A stretch of 64,000 nucleotides of DNA from Leucobacter tardus (GTDB lineage Bacteria > Actinomycetota > Actinomycetes > Actinomycetales > Microbacteriaceae). The DNA lies in contig NZ_JAGFBF010000006.1 in NCBI RefSeq assembly GCF_017583045.1, positions 120,152 to 184,151 of the forward strand, in the 5' to 3' direction. Numbering within the stretch: position 1 is the first letter of the stretch; each line of letters starts with the position of its first letter. A program made the position numbers and the translations under genes. Below are positions 8,368 to 19,791 of this stretch, piece after piece. The notes below the pieces were generated by a model. That model saw nothing but the letters and a program-made list of their open reading frames with translations, did no database searches and was not told the DNA's origin.

Positions 8368-11337
8368 TTACTCGCTGAGCGCGATGCTGCGTCGGCGAGC
8401 GAGCACCAAGCCCGCCGCCCCGAGCAGGATCGCACCGCCGGCGAACAGGAGACCCAGTTCATGGCCGTTCGAGCCGGTATTCGCGAGGCCGCCCTGACCG
8501 GCGTGCTGCTGACCGTTCGCGCCGACCTGACCACCGGTGCTCGCAGGGTCACGCTCATCCTGCCCGCCCTCGTTTGCATCGGCGTCACCGCCGTTGTCGC
8601 TACCGGAGGGCGCGTCTGCCGCGATCACTTCGAACGTCGTCGACAGTTCGTCTCCGGTTGCGTCGATGAACACGACCGCATGCTCGCCGACCGCGAAGTC
8701 AGCGGGGACGGTCCATCCGGCGGTCACAACACCCCGGGAGTCGGCCGTCTGCTCACCGAGAGCGACGACCTCGGAGCGAACCTCGACCTGGAACGTCTCA
8801 CCCTCGACGAACGGGCCGGCGGTGAAGACGACATCTTCACCCTGCACGACCTTGCCCGCTGAGTCGCCTCCGTTGATCTTGATCGACGGCTTCGCCGTTA
8901 CCTTGACGGCCACAGACTCGGAAGAGGAGGCGGCGTAGGCATCGGCATCTGACGGGGTGAACTCAGCGGTCAGGCTATGGGCACCCACGGGAAGGTCCGC
9001 GATCTTCAGCGAAGCCGAGCCGTTGTCCACCGGCACGGTCTTCCCGAGCTTCTCGGCGTCATTCATGAACTGCACCGTGCCAGCAGCCTCCGAGGGTGCG
9101 ACCTGAGCGGCGAGTTCGACCTCGTCGCCATGCACGATCGCATCATCCGAGACCGTCAGCGTCGTCGTGGTGTCAACCGCCGGCTCAGGCGCAGGCTGTG
9201 CAACCGTGACCTCTGCGAACGCATCGAGCGAACGATCCGTGACGGACAGACCATGCGCGGCAGACGTCGCAACATGGTAGGTCTTCGCCGGATCCAGCGA
9301 CCCCGCCGGAACCTTCACCGATGTCGAGAATGCGCCGTCGACGATCTGAGCCGGACGCACCCAACCCTGAGCGATCCACCCGGCGCTCGGCAACGGACCA
9401 TCACCAGCCCACACACTCTGTTCGCCGAACAGCACGTACGCACCGTTGACCGCACCGGCACCCACGAACCCGGTGCCCGTGACTGTCAGCGTCTGCTCCT
9501 CCGCGGGATCGAGGTCCTCAGACGGCGTCACCGAGATCTTCGGATCAGCAACAGCCTTCTTCGCGACCGTCACTTTCACCTCGTTCTTCGACGTCGACGC
9601 CTTGAAATCCTTCGCGTCAGCCGGGTTGAACGCCGCGGTAACAACATTCACGCCGACCGGAAGGTCGGACACGTTCAGCTCCGCCGCACCATTGGCAACC
9701 GTCACCGGCTCACCCAGGTTCGACCCACCGCTGGCGAACTGCACCGAACCCGACGCCGCCGCAGGCGCGACCGTCGCACTCAAGGTCACCGCGTCACCCT
9801 CGGTGACCTCGGCCGAAGTCGCCGCAACCGTCGTCGTCGTCGCCACTGGCTCCGAAACGGCTTGAACGAAGTTCACCGGAACGCTCTGCTCTTGCGACGC
9901 ATTCTTCACTCCGCCGCCGGGGTAGGTGTACACGCCGTATTCGCCCTCAACGATCGGCTTCTTGCCGTCGTGATCCGCGACCTTGGCGTGCCACTCAAAA
10001 GAACCATCGGCGTTCAGCTCGACCCACTGGCCGCGCACGGTGCTCTGGTACTGAGCGGGAACGCTATTGACCGTCGACTCGGTCAGCGCCCAACGCTGAG
10101 CGCCAATCGCTCGGGAATCGCTCGGCGCATTGGCCGAAGGCTGCCACTTCTGGGCGAACTCGCCGAAGACGACGTAGACGCCCTGGGGCAGGGTGCTCGG
10201 AATCGGTACTCCGCGACCTCCGACGTTCGACCCGGGATCGTAACCGGTTCCCTTCACGACGAGAGTGTCGCCCTCGGAGACCTCGGTGTTCCCGACCGGA
10301 GTCGATCCGTCCTCGAGGAACACATCAACCTGAGGCTCCCACGCAACAGGCTCTTCGGCCTTCTCGACAGTCACCGAAACTGGCTCGGAGCTCGACGCAG
10401 TGAACACCGAGTCGTCGGACGGCACGAACTCTGCGGTCAAGCTGTGCTCGCCGAGCGTCAGATCGTTCGTTCGCAGCGAGGCGGCGCCGTTGCTGACCGT
10501 CTGAGGTTCACCCAGGGTCTCGTCGCCGTCCATGAACTGCACAGTTCCGGCGGCTTCTGCCGGTACGACCTTCGCCGACAGGTCGACCGCGTCGCCCTCG
10601 GTGATCTTCGCGGCCGACGCCGTGAGCGTGGTCTGGGTCTCCTGCGCCTCGACCACCTCTTCGATGGGGAGGGAGAATGTCATCGGATCCAGCGCCTCAT
10701 CGGGCTCATAGAAACTCGCGAACGACTCCGCACCCTCCTCGGTGAGTGTCGTCGGAGCTGCCGTCCAGGTGAACACTTCACCATTCGTGGTCGGCGTACC
10801 TAGCTGCACATCAGCGAAGTGCACACCAGCACCCTCGTACCACTCACCCACGGTCGACGTGTCGACGAACTCGCGCCCACGCACATCCACGTACAGCTCA
10901 GCCGTCGTCGCAGACGTCACCACGATGCGCGGGTGCGTCAGCTGCAGGTCGAGCACGTACTCGCCGGTATCGCTCGCGTGACCCTGGAACCGGACTCCGT
11001 CAGCAGCCCCGAAACTCACGTCAGCGGCAGTGCCGTCCGAAGCCGCGGTACCCTCACCGCCGGTCCACGAGAAGATCCCCGCAGCTGCGTTTGGCGCAGA
11101 CGACGTCGCGGTCCCGAGGGTCTGAATCGTACCCTTGGCGAGCACCGGATTCTTGATGTAAGAACGGAACGACTGCTTGAATCCCCAGTCGAGCGTCGCA
11201 TCCGCAACCGTTCCATCAGTGGGCGCCGCGTTGGCCGCGGCAGGGGCGAGCGCGAGTCCGCTTGCGACCAATAATGCGGAGGTGAATGCGCCGACGAGCG
11301 AACGCACCTTTCTCCGCGGGGCAGCACTAACTTTCAT
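8368..11337 (-). CDS. HtaA-domain surface protein with Ig-like repeats and LAXTG sortase signal
   Basis: 989 residues from an ATG at 11337, preceded by AAGGAG at 9 nt. After a signal peptide (ending ANA-AP) comes one HtaA domain with DWGFKQSFRSY, RFQGH and FASFYE, so all three presumed haem-ligand motifs are kept. The rest is stalk: three bacterial Ig-like modules of the kind T(T/L)T..AEVTEGDAVTLSA...GSVQFxxG, interleaved with two longer modules of other sequence. The C-terminus reads LANTG, then a hydrophobic helix and LARRRS, a cell-wall sorting signal of the LAXTG type used by class E sortases of high-GC Gram-positives. It should be covalently attached to peptidoglycan and act as the outermost haem catcher. 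It is the first gene after the iron box and heads the hta-hmu operon. No sortase gene is in the window. Confidence 0.88.
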   Translation of the reverse strand: MKVSAAPRRKVRSLVGAFTSALLVASGLALAPAAANAAPTDGTVADATLDWGFKQSFRSYIKNPVLAKGTIQTLGTATSSAPNAAAGIFSWTGGEGTAASDGTAADVSFGAADGVRFQGHASDTGEYVLDLQLTHPRIVVTSATTAELYVDVRGREFVDTSTVGEWYEGAGVHFADVQLGTPTTNGEVFTWTAAPTTLTEEGAESFASFYEPDEALDPMTFSLPIEEVVEAQETQTTLTASAAKITEGDAVDLSAKVVPAEAAGTVQFMDGDETLGEPQTVSNGAASLRTNDLTLGEHSLTAEFVPSDDSVFTASSSEPVSVTVEKAEEPVAWEPQVDVFLEDGSTPVGNTEVSEGDTLVVKGTGYDPGSNVGGRGVPIPSTLPQGVYVVFGEFAQKWQPSANAPSDSRAIGAQRWALTESTVNSVPAQYQSTVRGQWVELNADGSFEWHAKVADHDGKKPIVEGEYGVYTYPGGGVKNASQEQSVPVNFVQAVSEPVATTTTVAATSAEVTEGDAVTLSATVAPAAASGSVQFASGGSNLGEPVTVANGAAELNVSDLPVGVNVVTAAFNPADAKDFKASTSKNEVKVTVAKKAVADPKISVTPSEDLDPAEEQTLTVTGTGFVGAGAVNGAYVLFGEQSVWAGDGPLPSAGWIAQGWVRPAQIVDGAFSTSVKVPAGSLDPAKTYHVATSAAHGLSVTDRSLDAFAEVTVAQPAPEPAVDTTTTLTVSDDAIVHGDEVELAAQVAPSEAAGTVQFMNDAEKLGKTVPVDNGSASLKIADLPVGAHSLTAEFTPSDADAYAASSSESVAVKVTAKPSIKINGGDSAGKVVQGEDVVFTAGPFVEGETFQVEVRSEVVALGEQTADSRGVVTAGWTVPADFAVGEHAVVFIDATGDELSTTFEVIAADAPSGSDNGGDADANEGGQDERDPASTGGQVGANGQQHAGQGGLANTGSNGHELGLLFAGGAILLGAAGLVLARRRSIALSE

Positions 11338-11382
11338 GCGAAAGTTCTCCTTTTCACAGGCGAGCGCAGGCGCTCCGAGTCT

Positions 11383-11450
11383 CATCAGATGGAGGTTAGG
11401 TAAGTCTTACCTTAATATCCACTGAACATCATGGCTGCTTTCATCTGATG
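11383..11450. repeat. Pair of CATCWGATG palindromes flanking the iron box
   Basis: CATCAGATG at 11383-11391 and CATCTGATG at 11442-11450 flank the iron box on both sides. The same 9-mer occurs at 12331-12339 and 18189-18197, again in intergenic DNA. They may be half-sites for a second, unidentified regulator. Confidence 0.4.
11396..11415. promoter_or_regulatory. DtxR/IdeR iron box upstream of the hta-hmu operon
   Basis: TTAGGTAAGTCTTACCTTAA is a nearly perfect interrupted palindrome and closely matches the DtxR/IdeR consensus TTAGGTTAGSCTAACCTAA. It lies about 60 bp upstream of the first hta start codon, in the position expected for iron-dependent repression. Inference: the whole haem locus is switched on when iron is scarce. 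Confidence 0.85.
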
Positions 11451-11502
11451 ATGCAAGTGCGATTTGGCAGCACGGACGCGCACCCGCCCCGTGATGCGTG
11501 AT

Positions 11503-12261
11503 TCACCCCACTTCGCGCCGCTCTTTCCCCATGGAGCGCCCCTCGATCCAGTAGGCGAGGGCGTGAGTATTCGCTCGCGAGGCTCCGTGCCGGTCGCGCA
11601 GGATGCGCCGCAGCGACTTCAGCGAGCCGCTCTCCCCCGCCACCCAGACTTGGCGCCCGTCGAGCGGAATCTCCGATGCGTGCAGCGCTTCAGCGAGCGA
11701 CGCCGCACCCGATCGACGCGCATGCGCGACGACCAGACGAGGGTGCGCGACACTCAGGGCGCGCAGTGCCGCCTCTGCGCAGTCCTCGAGCAGCACGTGA
11801 ACGTCCGTCCGATCCGGAAGCGATGCCACGATCGTCGCGATCGCCGGCAGCGAGGAGAGGTCGCCGATGGCGACGAGTCCATCACTCTCCGGATCGAGTT
11901 CGAATGAGGACGACCCCAGCACCTGCACCGGCAGCGCGTCGCCCACAGCGGCCCGTGACGCCCAGAGCGACCCCGGGCCGTCGATCCCGTGCAGCACGAA
12001 GACCACGTCGCACCACCCCGCGGCGTCATCCCTCGCGAGGATCGAGTACGCCCGCTGGTAATCCTGCGCGCCACCGTCGGCGTCGGGAAACCAGAAGCGC
12101 GCCCAGGCGGTGGGGGTCGCGTCGATCGCGTCGAGCAGCGTCGGCGCGTGGAACCGGACGCGCACCAACTCGGAGGTGAGCAGCTCGGTCTCGATCACCT
12201 CCGCACGATGATCCTTCGCGCCGAGCAGGCTCAGCACAGCACCTTGCACTCCTCGAGCCAT
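11503..12261 (-). CDS. Short siderophore-interacting protein (FAD-dependent ferric reductase)
   Basis: 252-residue member of the SIP/ViuB family, which reduces ferric siderophores (and in some cases acts on haem-derived iron) in the cytosol using FAD and NAD(P)H. Visible: the flavin-binding RAYSILA motif (RxYS) in the N-terminal barrel, GPGSLWASRAAVGD, the pyridine-nucleotide region with VWVAGESGSLKSLRR, and the family C-terminus AYWIEGRS. Start ATG 12261 has GAAGGAG at 7 nt. It lies upstream of the iron-box promoter in the same direction but is separated from it by about 165 bp. It is shorter than the 340-residue paralogue at 46568-47590. Confidence 0.88.
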   Translation of the reverse strand: MARGVQGAVLSLLGAKDHRAEVIETELLTSELVRVRFHAPTLLDAIDATPTAWARFWFPDADGGAQDYQRAYSILARDDAAGWCDVVFVLHGIDGPGSLWASRAAVGDALPVQVLGSSSFELDPESDGLVAIGDLSSLPAIATIVASLPDRTDVHVLLEDCAEAALRALSVAHPRLVVAHARRSGAASLAEALHASEIPLDGRQVWVAGESGSLKSLRRILRDRHGASRANTHALAYWIEGRSMGKERREVG

Positions 12262-12330
12262 TTCGATTCTCCTTCATGATCGACCGCCCGATCGGCCGCC
12301 TCAGGACTCCGCCCGAACCGATCAAGCATT

Positions 12331-12350
12331 CATCTGATGATTCTAATCAG
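12331..12350. promoter_or_regulatory. CATCTGATG palindrome in the SIP/nitroreductase divergent region
   Basis: CATCTGATG followed by ATTCTAATCAG forms overlapping dyads (CTGAT...ATCAG) about 70 bp upstream of the SIP start and 80 bp upstream of the nitroreductase start. It shares the 9-mer found around the iron box. Operator function is inference. Confidence 0.35.
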
Positions 12351-12427
12351 AAGCGGTCGCGGACCGCATCAGCCGCGTACACTGGGGACCGCCACTGCCG
12401 AGCGCACACCACTCCGGGAGCCCCTTC

Positions 12428-13009
12428 GTGACACTGAACTCCGACCCCTGCCCTGCACTGGACGCCGTCCGCGGCCGCAGATCGCACTCCAAAGTCACCG
12501 ACGAAGCACCGACTTCCGAGCAACTCGCGGAGCTCATCGCACCGCTCTCGTCAATCGCCGACCACTCGGGGATGCGCCCCTGGCGCATCATCGCCCTCCG
12601 CGGCGACGAGCGCGATCTCATCGGTCACGCGCTGGCCGAGGCGTCAGGCGGTGAACCCGAGCAGCACGAGAAGTTCGTGAAGAAGGCTCGGCGCGCCCCG
12701 CTCGTGCTCGCCATCGTCGCGTGCGTGCAGGACAGCAAGAAGGTGCCGACGTGGGAGCAGGAAGCCGTGGCGTCGGGCGCGGCGCACTTGCTGTCGCTCC
12801 TGCTGCATGAGGCGGGCTGGGGCGTCATGTGGCGGACCGGTCTGCAGACCCGATCCGAGGCCGTGCATCGCGCCCACCGGCTCTCCGGCTCGGAGTACCT
12901 GCTCGGGTGGCTGTACGTGGGCGGGATCCCCGATCGCGACCGACGCGAAAAGCCGCGGAAGCCGCTTCCGGTCGAGCGCTTCCTCAGCGAGGGCGTCGAT
13001 CCGGCGTGA
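12428..13009 (+). CDS. Nitroreductase-family flavoprotein
   Basis: 193-residue protein of the small YdjA-like nitroreductase group: FMN-dependent oxidoreductases that use NAD(P)H. Supporting segments are the N-terminal RRSHSKVTDEAP (FMN phosphate contact region), DHSGMRPWRIIAL, a central EQEAVASGAAHLLSLLLHEAGWGVMWRTG stretch typical of the dimer/FMN interface, and YLLGWLYVGGIP near the end. The GTG at 12428 is the first start in frame. It is divergent from the siderophore-interacting protein; a role in iron or redox metabolism is possible from position only, and the physiological substrate is unknown. Confidence 0.82.
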   Translation: MTLNSDPCPALDAVRGRRSHSKVTDEAPTSEQLAELIAPLSSIADHSGMRPWRIIALRGDERDLIGHALAEASGGEPEQHEKFVKKARRAPLVLAIVACVQDSKKVPTWEQEAVASGAAHLLSLLLHEAGWGVMWRTGLQTRSEAVHRAHRLSGSEYLLGWLYVGGIPDRDRREKPRKPLPVERFLSEGVDPA

Positions 13010-13011
13010 GA

Positions 13012-13983
13012 TCAGGCGCGATCGGTCGCACCGGCAGCGCTCGGTCGCGCCGGAAGCGCGGCGATCACCACGGCCACCAGGGCCAGCCCCACGCCCGACA
13101 GGAGCGGGATCGTCACCCCGTCCGCCAACGGCACCCACACCTCGAAGACCACTGACCCGACGAGCTGACCCGCGACATTCGACATGCTCAGCAGCAGGAC
13201 CCCCGCCGTGCGCACGAGGATCGTCGCCAGGGCGATGAACACCACACCGGCGAGCCCGCCGATGTAGAACCACGGCTCCGATGGCCAGCCCGTGGGCCAT
13301 CCCTGCACCGCGATCGACACCGCCGCCGCGATCGCCAGCACCACGGTTCCCACCAGGAAGTTCACGAACGTCGCGGTGATCGCGCTCTGGGCGGCCACCC
13401 GAACGAGACCGTTGACGGCGCTCTGCCACGCCATACCGATGCCGGCGACCACGGGAATGACGATGAGCCACACCGAGCCGCCGTCGCCGCCGAGGATCCG
13501 GTCGGAGACCGACACCGCGACCGCGACGATCGCGAGTCCCGTCCCGATGAGTCGGGTGGTCGTCGGGGCGATCCGTCCCCCGGGACCGAGACCGACGCGG
13601 TCGATCACGAGCCCGCCGGACACCTGCCCCGCGACGATGCCGACCGTGAAGAGCGCGACGCCCAACACCGTCGCAACGAGTCCCTGGGTCAGCACGAAGA
13701 ATGCGCCGCACGTTCCGCCGAGCAAGCCCCACACCGGGTACGCTCCCGCAGCGACCTCCCGCCGCAGCTTGACGAGGCCGCGACGACCGCGCGGCACGCA
13801 CGCGACCAGGACGATCAGGATCACGAGCCCTGACCCGAACGACACCGCCGCCGCGAGATAGCCGTTCTGGAGCTGCTGACTCAGCCCGCCGTTGACCCGC
13901 GACTGCGTCGACACCATCATGCCCGCGACACCGGAGACGACGAGCGCGGCCCACACGGGGAATGAAGGTTTCGCGGCGGTCAC
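13012..13983 (-). CDS. DMT-superfamily membrane transporter (DUF606/YdcZ-type)
   Basis: 323 residues from a GTG at 13983, with about ten hydrophobic segments and an internal duplication. Each half carries a related signature (STQSRVNGGLSQQLQNG in the first, MAWQSAVNGLVRVAAQSA in the second), the pattern of fused DMT transporters of the DUF606 (YdcZ) family. The substrate is unknown. The frame stays open to 14040, but the N-terminus beginning VTAAKPSFPVWAAL fits the first membrane helix best. It ends 2 bp from the nitroreductase stop on the other strand, so the two genes are convergent with no room for a terminator. Confidence 0.78.
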   Translation of the reverse strand: MTAAKPSFPVWAALVVSGVAGMMVSTQSRVNGGLSQQLQNGYLAAAVSFGSGLVILIVLVACVPRGRRGLVKLRREVAAGAYPVWGLLGGTCGAFFVLTQGLVATVLGVALFTVGIVAGQVSGGLVIDRVGLGPGGRIAPTTTRLIGTGLAIVAVAVSVSDRILGGDGGSVWLIVIPVVAGIGMAWQSAVNGLVRVAAQSAITATFVNFLVGTVVLAIAAAVSIAVQGWPTGWPSEPWFYIGGLAGVVFIALATILVRTAGVLLLSMSNVAGQLVGSVVFEVWVPLADGVTIPLLSGVGLALVAVVIAALPARPSAAGATDRA

Positions 13984-14053
13984 CAGGCCACTGTACTCCT
14001 GCGCAGGCGGTGCGTCGCACACGCCCACGGAGGGCGGCAACAGGATGCCATGG

Positions 14054-14126
14054 AGCCGGCTATCGGACTCGAACCGATCACCTGCGACTTACAAGATCGC
14101 TGCTCTACCAGATGAGCTAAGCCGGC
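14054..14126 (-). tRNA. tRNA-Thr (anticodon TGT)
   Basis: The reverse complement folds as a standard cloverleaf: acceptor GCCGGCT/AGCCGGC, D arm around TAGCTCATCTGGTAGAGC, anticodon loop CTTGTAA with TGT, and T arm GGTTCGAGTCC. The 3' CCA is encoded (14051-14053). It reads ACA codons. Confidence 0.96.
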
Positions 14127-14156
14127 GGAAACATCGGACACCGCGGTGTCCGATCC

Positions 14157-14218
14157 GGGAACAGTCTAGCTGTTCCCGACGGTCGTCGCGGGCACCTTCA
14201 GGTCCCGCGACGACCGTC
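14157..14218. terminator. Double hairpin between tRNA-Thr and the DsbA-like gene
   Basis: A small hairpin (GGGAACA/TGTTCCC, 14157-14177) is followed by a long perfect one with 15-bp arms GACGGTCGTCGCGGG / CCCGCGACGACCGTC (14178-14218). The larger stem begins 5 nt after the DsbA-like stop codon and should terminate that transcript. Confidence 0.8.
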
Positions 14219-14223
14219 GAGCA

Positions 14224-15186
14224 TCACTCGGATGCCGCAGAATCGTCGGGCTGGCTGTTCTTCAGCTGCTGCTGCTCGACCTCGCTCTTCACCTTCAACA
14301 GGTAGGCCTCGAGGTCGCCATCGCGGGACTGCACCCACTGCTCGCCGTTCACGATGACCGTGGGGGTCTGGCTCAGCGTCTGCGGCTCGTCGGCAGGGAT
14401 CAGCTGGTTGCCCGCGGCGAGCTGCGCTCCCTCGGCCAGGCCGAGCAGTCCCTGCTCGGTCACGGCCTTGGTGTTCGCCGAGATGAAGCTGGAGAAGCGC
14501 TTGTCGCTGACGCAGCTCTCGAGTTCCGACGTGACCTCTGCGCCGGCGAGCTCGGCCTGCTCGAGCAGCTGATCGTCGGTGAGTCCCGAGGTGCCCTCCT
14601 GCGGCTGCACCTCTGCGCTCAGCAGACGGTTGTGCACGGCGAAGGCCACGTCGGGCTGCTGCTCGACGAGGCAGCCGAACATGTTGGCCGCGCGAGTCGA
14701 GTAATTGGTGCCCTGCGACCGGTTGTCCAGGAAGTTCAGGGGATACACGCGGAGCGTCGCGTCGCCGCCACCCACGTAGTTCTCGAGCATGGTGCCGTAG
14801 GTCTGCTCGAAGTTTCCGCAGCCCGGGCACATGTAGTCGACGTAGATCGAGATGTCGAGCGGCAACTCCTCGCGGTCGACCTCCGGGTACTCCCGCGACT
14901 GATCCGGTTGCAACGCCGGTGACGCCTCGACCTCGAGGTCGGCGCCGAACACGGCTCCACCCGAGGCCATGTTCTCGGGTCCGGGTCCGGCCGGCTTGAG
15001 CGTCTGCGTGAGCACGAGGGCGATGATCGCGACGACCGCGAGCACACCGACGACGATGCCGCCCTGGATGAGGCGCTTGTTGCGCTTCTCGCGCTTCTGC
15101 TCGCGCTCACGGGCGACTCGCGCCTGCTCGCGAGCCTGCTGTCGGCGTTCCGTCTTGGTCGGGCGGGCCGGGTTTTCGTTTGCCAT
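14224..15186 (-). CDS. Membrane-tethered DsbA-like thiol oxidoreductase
   Basis: 320 residues. The N-terminus is a highly charged cytoplasmic helix (Lys/Arg/Glu/Gln-rich, about 1-38), then one transmembrane segment (LIQGGIVVGVLAVVAIIALVLTQ, split around residue 50), then an extracellular thioredoxin-fold domain with the CPGC active site in YVDYMCPGCGNFEQTYG. The cis-Pro loop is visible as QTPTVIVNG. This is the usual actinobacterial DsbA/DsbG-type protein that forms or shuffles disulfides in exported proteins. The ATG at 15186 has GGAG 7 nt upstream. It lies 53 bp downstream of secA, a placement that suits a role in folding secreted proteins. Confidence 0.9.
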   Translation of the reverse strand: MANENPARPTKTERRQQAREQARVAREREQKREKRNKRLIQGGIVVGVLAVVAIIALVLTQTLKPAGPGPENMASGGAVFGADLEVEASPALQPDQSREYPEVDREELPLDISIYVDYMCPGCGNFEQTYGTMLENYVGGGDATLRVYPLNFLDNRSQGTNYSTRAANMFGCLVEQQPDVAFAVHNRLLSAEVQPQEGTSGLTDDQLLEQAELAGAEVTSELESCVSDKRFSSFISANTKAVTEQGLLGLAEGAQLAAGNQLIPADEPQTLSQTPTVIVNGEQWVQSRDGDLEAYLLKVKSEVEQQQLKNSQPDDSAASE

Positions 15187-15239
15187 GGGGGTCTCCGGTG
15201 GTTCCGTACAGCACGCCGCGGTGCAGCGCGCCGGTCGTG

Positions 15240-18029
<2,790 letters not shown>

Positions 18030-18106
18030 GTGGTTTCTCCTGTACGTTGCGCCGGCCCGCACGCCGGATTTCAGGCACGCGGGAGAGGTTGCAGAAATGT
18101 AACAGC

Positions 18107-18234
18107 TCCCCACCCTAGCAAGGCTCCGTGCACGCTGTCTGGGGAATCCGAGCCCTCGGGCGGACGTTTCCGCCGAACACTCAGGCTTCATCAGATGTTG
18201 TTTTGACTCACTCAAAAAAGCGCTAGGGTGGGGA
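18107..18234. promoter_or_regulatory. Divergent secA/catalase promoter region with shared -10 block
   Basis: A 13-bp perfect inverted repeat, GCTAGGGTGGGGA, occurs once per strand (minus at 18107-18119, plus at 18222-18234). Each copy contains TAGGGT, a good actinobacterial -10 hexamer, giving a leader of about 75 nt for secA and 30 nt for catalase. For secA a -35-like CAGACA lies 18 bp upstream; for catalase TTGACT lies at 18203-18208. TTTTGA-CTCAC-TCAAAA (18201-18217) is a dyad over the catalase -35, and CATCAGATG lies at 18189-18197. Confidence 0.55.
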
Positions 18235-18264
18235 TCACGACCTGCACGCAACGAAAGGGCCACC

Positions 18265-19725
18265 ATGTCCGAGCAGAAGATCACGACCACACAGACCGGA
18301 ACTCCGATCCCGAGCGACGAGCACTCGCTCACCGTCGGCCCGAACGGACCCACCGTCCTGCACGACCGCTACCTGGTCGAGAAGCTCGCCAACTTCAACC
18401 GCGAGCGCGTCCCCGAGCGGAACCCCCACGCGAAGGGCGGCGGCGCATTCGGCGAGTTCGTCGTCACCGAAGACGTGTCGCAGTACACCCGCGCCGCGGT
18501 CTTCCAGCCGGGCGCCACGAGCGAGACACTGCTCCGCTTCTCCTCGGTCGCCGGCGAGCAGGGTTCACCCGACACCTGGCGCGACGTTCGCGGCTTCGCG
18601 CTCCGCTTCTACACGACCGAGGGCAACCTCGACATCGTGGGCAACAACACCCCCGTCTTCTTCATCCGCGACGCGATCAAGTTCCCCGACTTCATCCACT
18701 CGCAGAAGCGACTCGGCGATCGCGCGCTTCGCGATCCCGACATGCAGTGGGACTTCTGGACCCTCTCGCCCGAGTCGGCCCACCAGGTGACCTACCTCAT
18801 GGGTCCCCGCGGCCTCTCCGAGAACTGGCGCCACCTGAACGGGTACGGGTCGCACACCTACCAGTGGATCAACGCCGACGGCGAGCGCTTCTGGGTGAAG
18901 TACCACTTCATCTCGCAGCAGGGTGTCAAGCCGATGTCCCCTGAGGCGGCAGAGCAGATGGCCGGCCAGGACGCGGACTACTACCGTCGCGACCTCTTCG
19001 AGGCGATCGAGCGCGGCGACTACCCGGCCTGGGACGTCTACGTGCAGGTCATGCCGTACGAGGAGGCGAAGACCTACCGATACAACCCGTTCGATCTCAC
19101 GAAGACCTGGTCGAAGCAGGACTACCCCCGGATCAAGGTCGGCACGTTCACGCTGAACCGCAACCCGGAGAACTTCTTCGCCCAGATCGAGCAGGCGGCG
19201 TTCTCACCGGGCAACCAGGTGCCGGGCACCGGCATCTCCCCCGACAAGATGCTGACGGCTCGCGTGTTCTCCTATAACGACGCGCACCGTCACCGGATCG
19301 GCTCGAACTTCAACCAGCTTCCGGTGAACCAGCCGCACGCGACCGAGTCCCACAATTACATGCACGAGGGCCACATGCAGTACCACTTCCCGCCGTCGGA
19401 GCAGCGTGCCTACCACCCGCACTCCTACGGCGCTGCAGGAGGCCCGGCGCCGGACCCGCAGGCGGGTGTCGAGGCCAGCTGGGAATCCGACGGCGAGCTC
19501 GTGCGCGCGGCCTACACGCTGCGTCAGGACGACGGCGACTTCGTGCAGGCCGGCATTCTGTACCGCGAGGTCTTCTCCGACGAGGAGCGGTCGGGCATCC
19601 AGGAGGTGCTGCTCGGGCAGGCGCAGTCGATCACGGTCGACCGCATTCGCGAGCAGTTCTTCGCCTACTGGACGAACGTGGACGCGAACCTCGGCGCCAC
19701 GCTCCGGGACCGCTTCTCCGCGTAA
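18265..19725 (+). CDS. katA: Monofunctional haem catalase (clade 3 type)
   Basis: 486 residues, normal for small-subunit catalases that split hydrogen peroxide into water and oxygen. Visible active-site elements are the distal His in [12 protein letters not shown], the distal Asn in VGNNTPVFF, the heme-side [17 protein letters not shown] segment, and the proximal Tyr in [17 protein letters not shown]. The ATG at 18265 has GAAAGG 7 nt upstream. It is transcribed away from secA from a promoter carrying a TTTTGA/TCAAAA dyad, which could be a peroxide- or iron-responsive operator. Being a haem enzyme, it fits the haem-uptake locus nearby. Confidence 0.97.
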   Translation: MSEQKITTTQTGTPIPSDEHSLTVGPNGPTVLHDRYLVEKLANFNRERVPERNPHAKGGGAFGEFVVTEDVSQYTRAAVFQPGATSETLLRFSSVAGEQGSPDTWRDVRGFALRFYTTEGNLDIVGNNTPVFFIRDAIKFPDFIHSQKRLGDRALRDPDMQWDFWTLSPESAHQVTYLMGPRGLSENWRHLNGYGSHTYQWINADGERFWVKYHFISQQGVKPMSPEAAEQMAGQDADYYRRDLFEAIERGDYPAWDVYVQVMPYEEAKTYRYNPFDLTKTWSKQDYPRIKVGTFTLNRNPENFFAQIEQAAFSPGNQVPGTGISPDKMLTARVFSYNDAHRHRIGSNFNQLPVNQPHATESHNYMHEGHMQYHFPPSEQRAYHPHSYGAAGGPAPDPQAGVEASWESDGELVRAAYTLRQDDGDFVQAGILYREVFSDEERSGIQEVLLGQAQSITVDRIREQFFAYWTNVDANLGATLRDRFSA

Positions 19726-19737
19726 CCCCGGGAAGCC

Positions 19738-19782
19738 CGAAGGGCCCGCCTCCGCAGTGCGACTGCGGAGGCGGGCCCTTCG
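19738..19782. terminator. Strong bidirectional terminator (catalase / amidohydrolase)
   Basis: Perfect 20-bp stem beginning CGAAGGGCCCGCC, with a 5-nt loop (TGCGA), placed between two convergent genes. The CGAAGGGCCC...GGGCCCTTCG form gives A and T residues at both outer ends, so it can work for both strands. Confidence 0.92.
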
Positions 19783-19791
19783 GCGTAGAGA

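Noticed and set aside
1..12261. Haem oxygenase in the haem locus
   Set aside because: I looked for a HmuO- or IsdG-type gene in all frames of this region and saw none.
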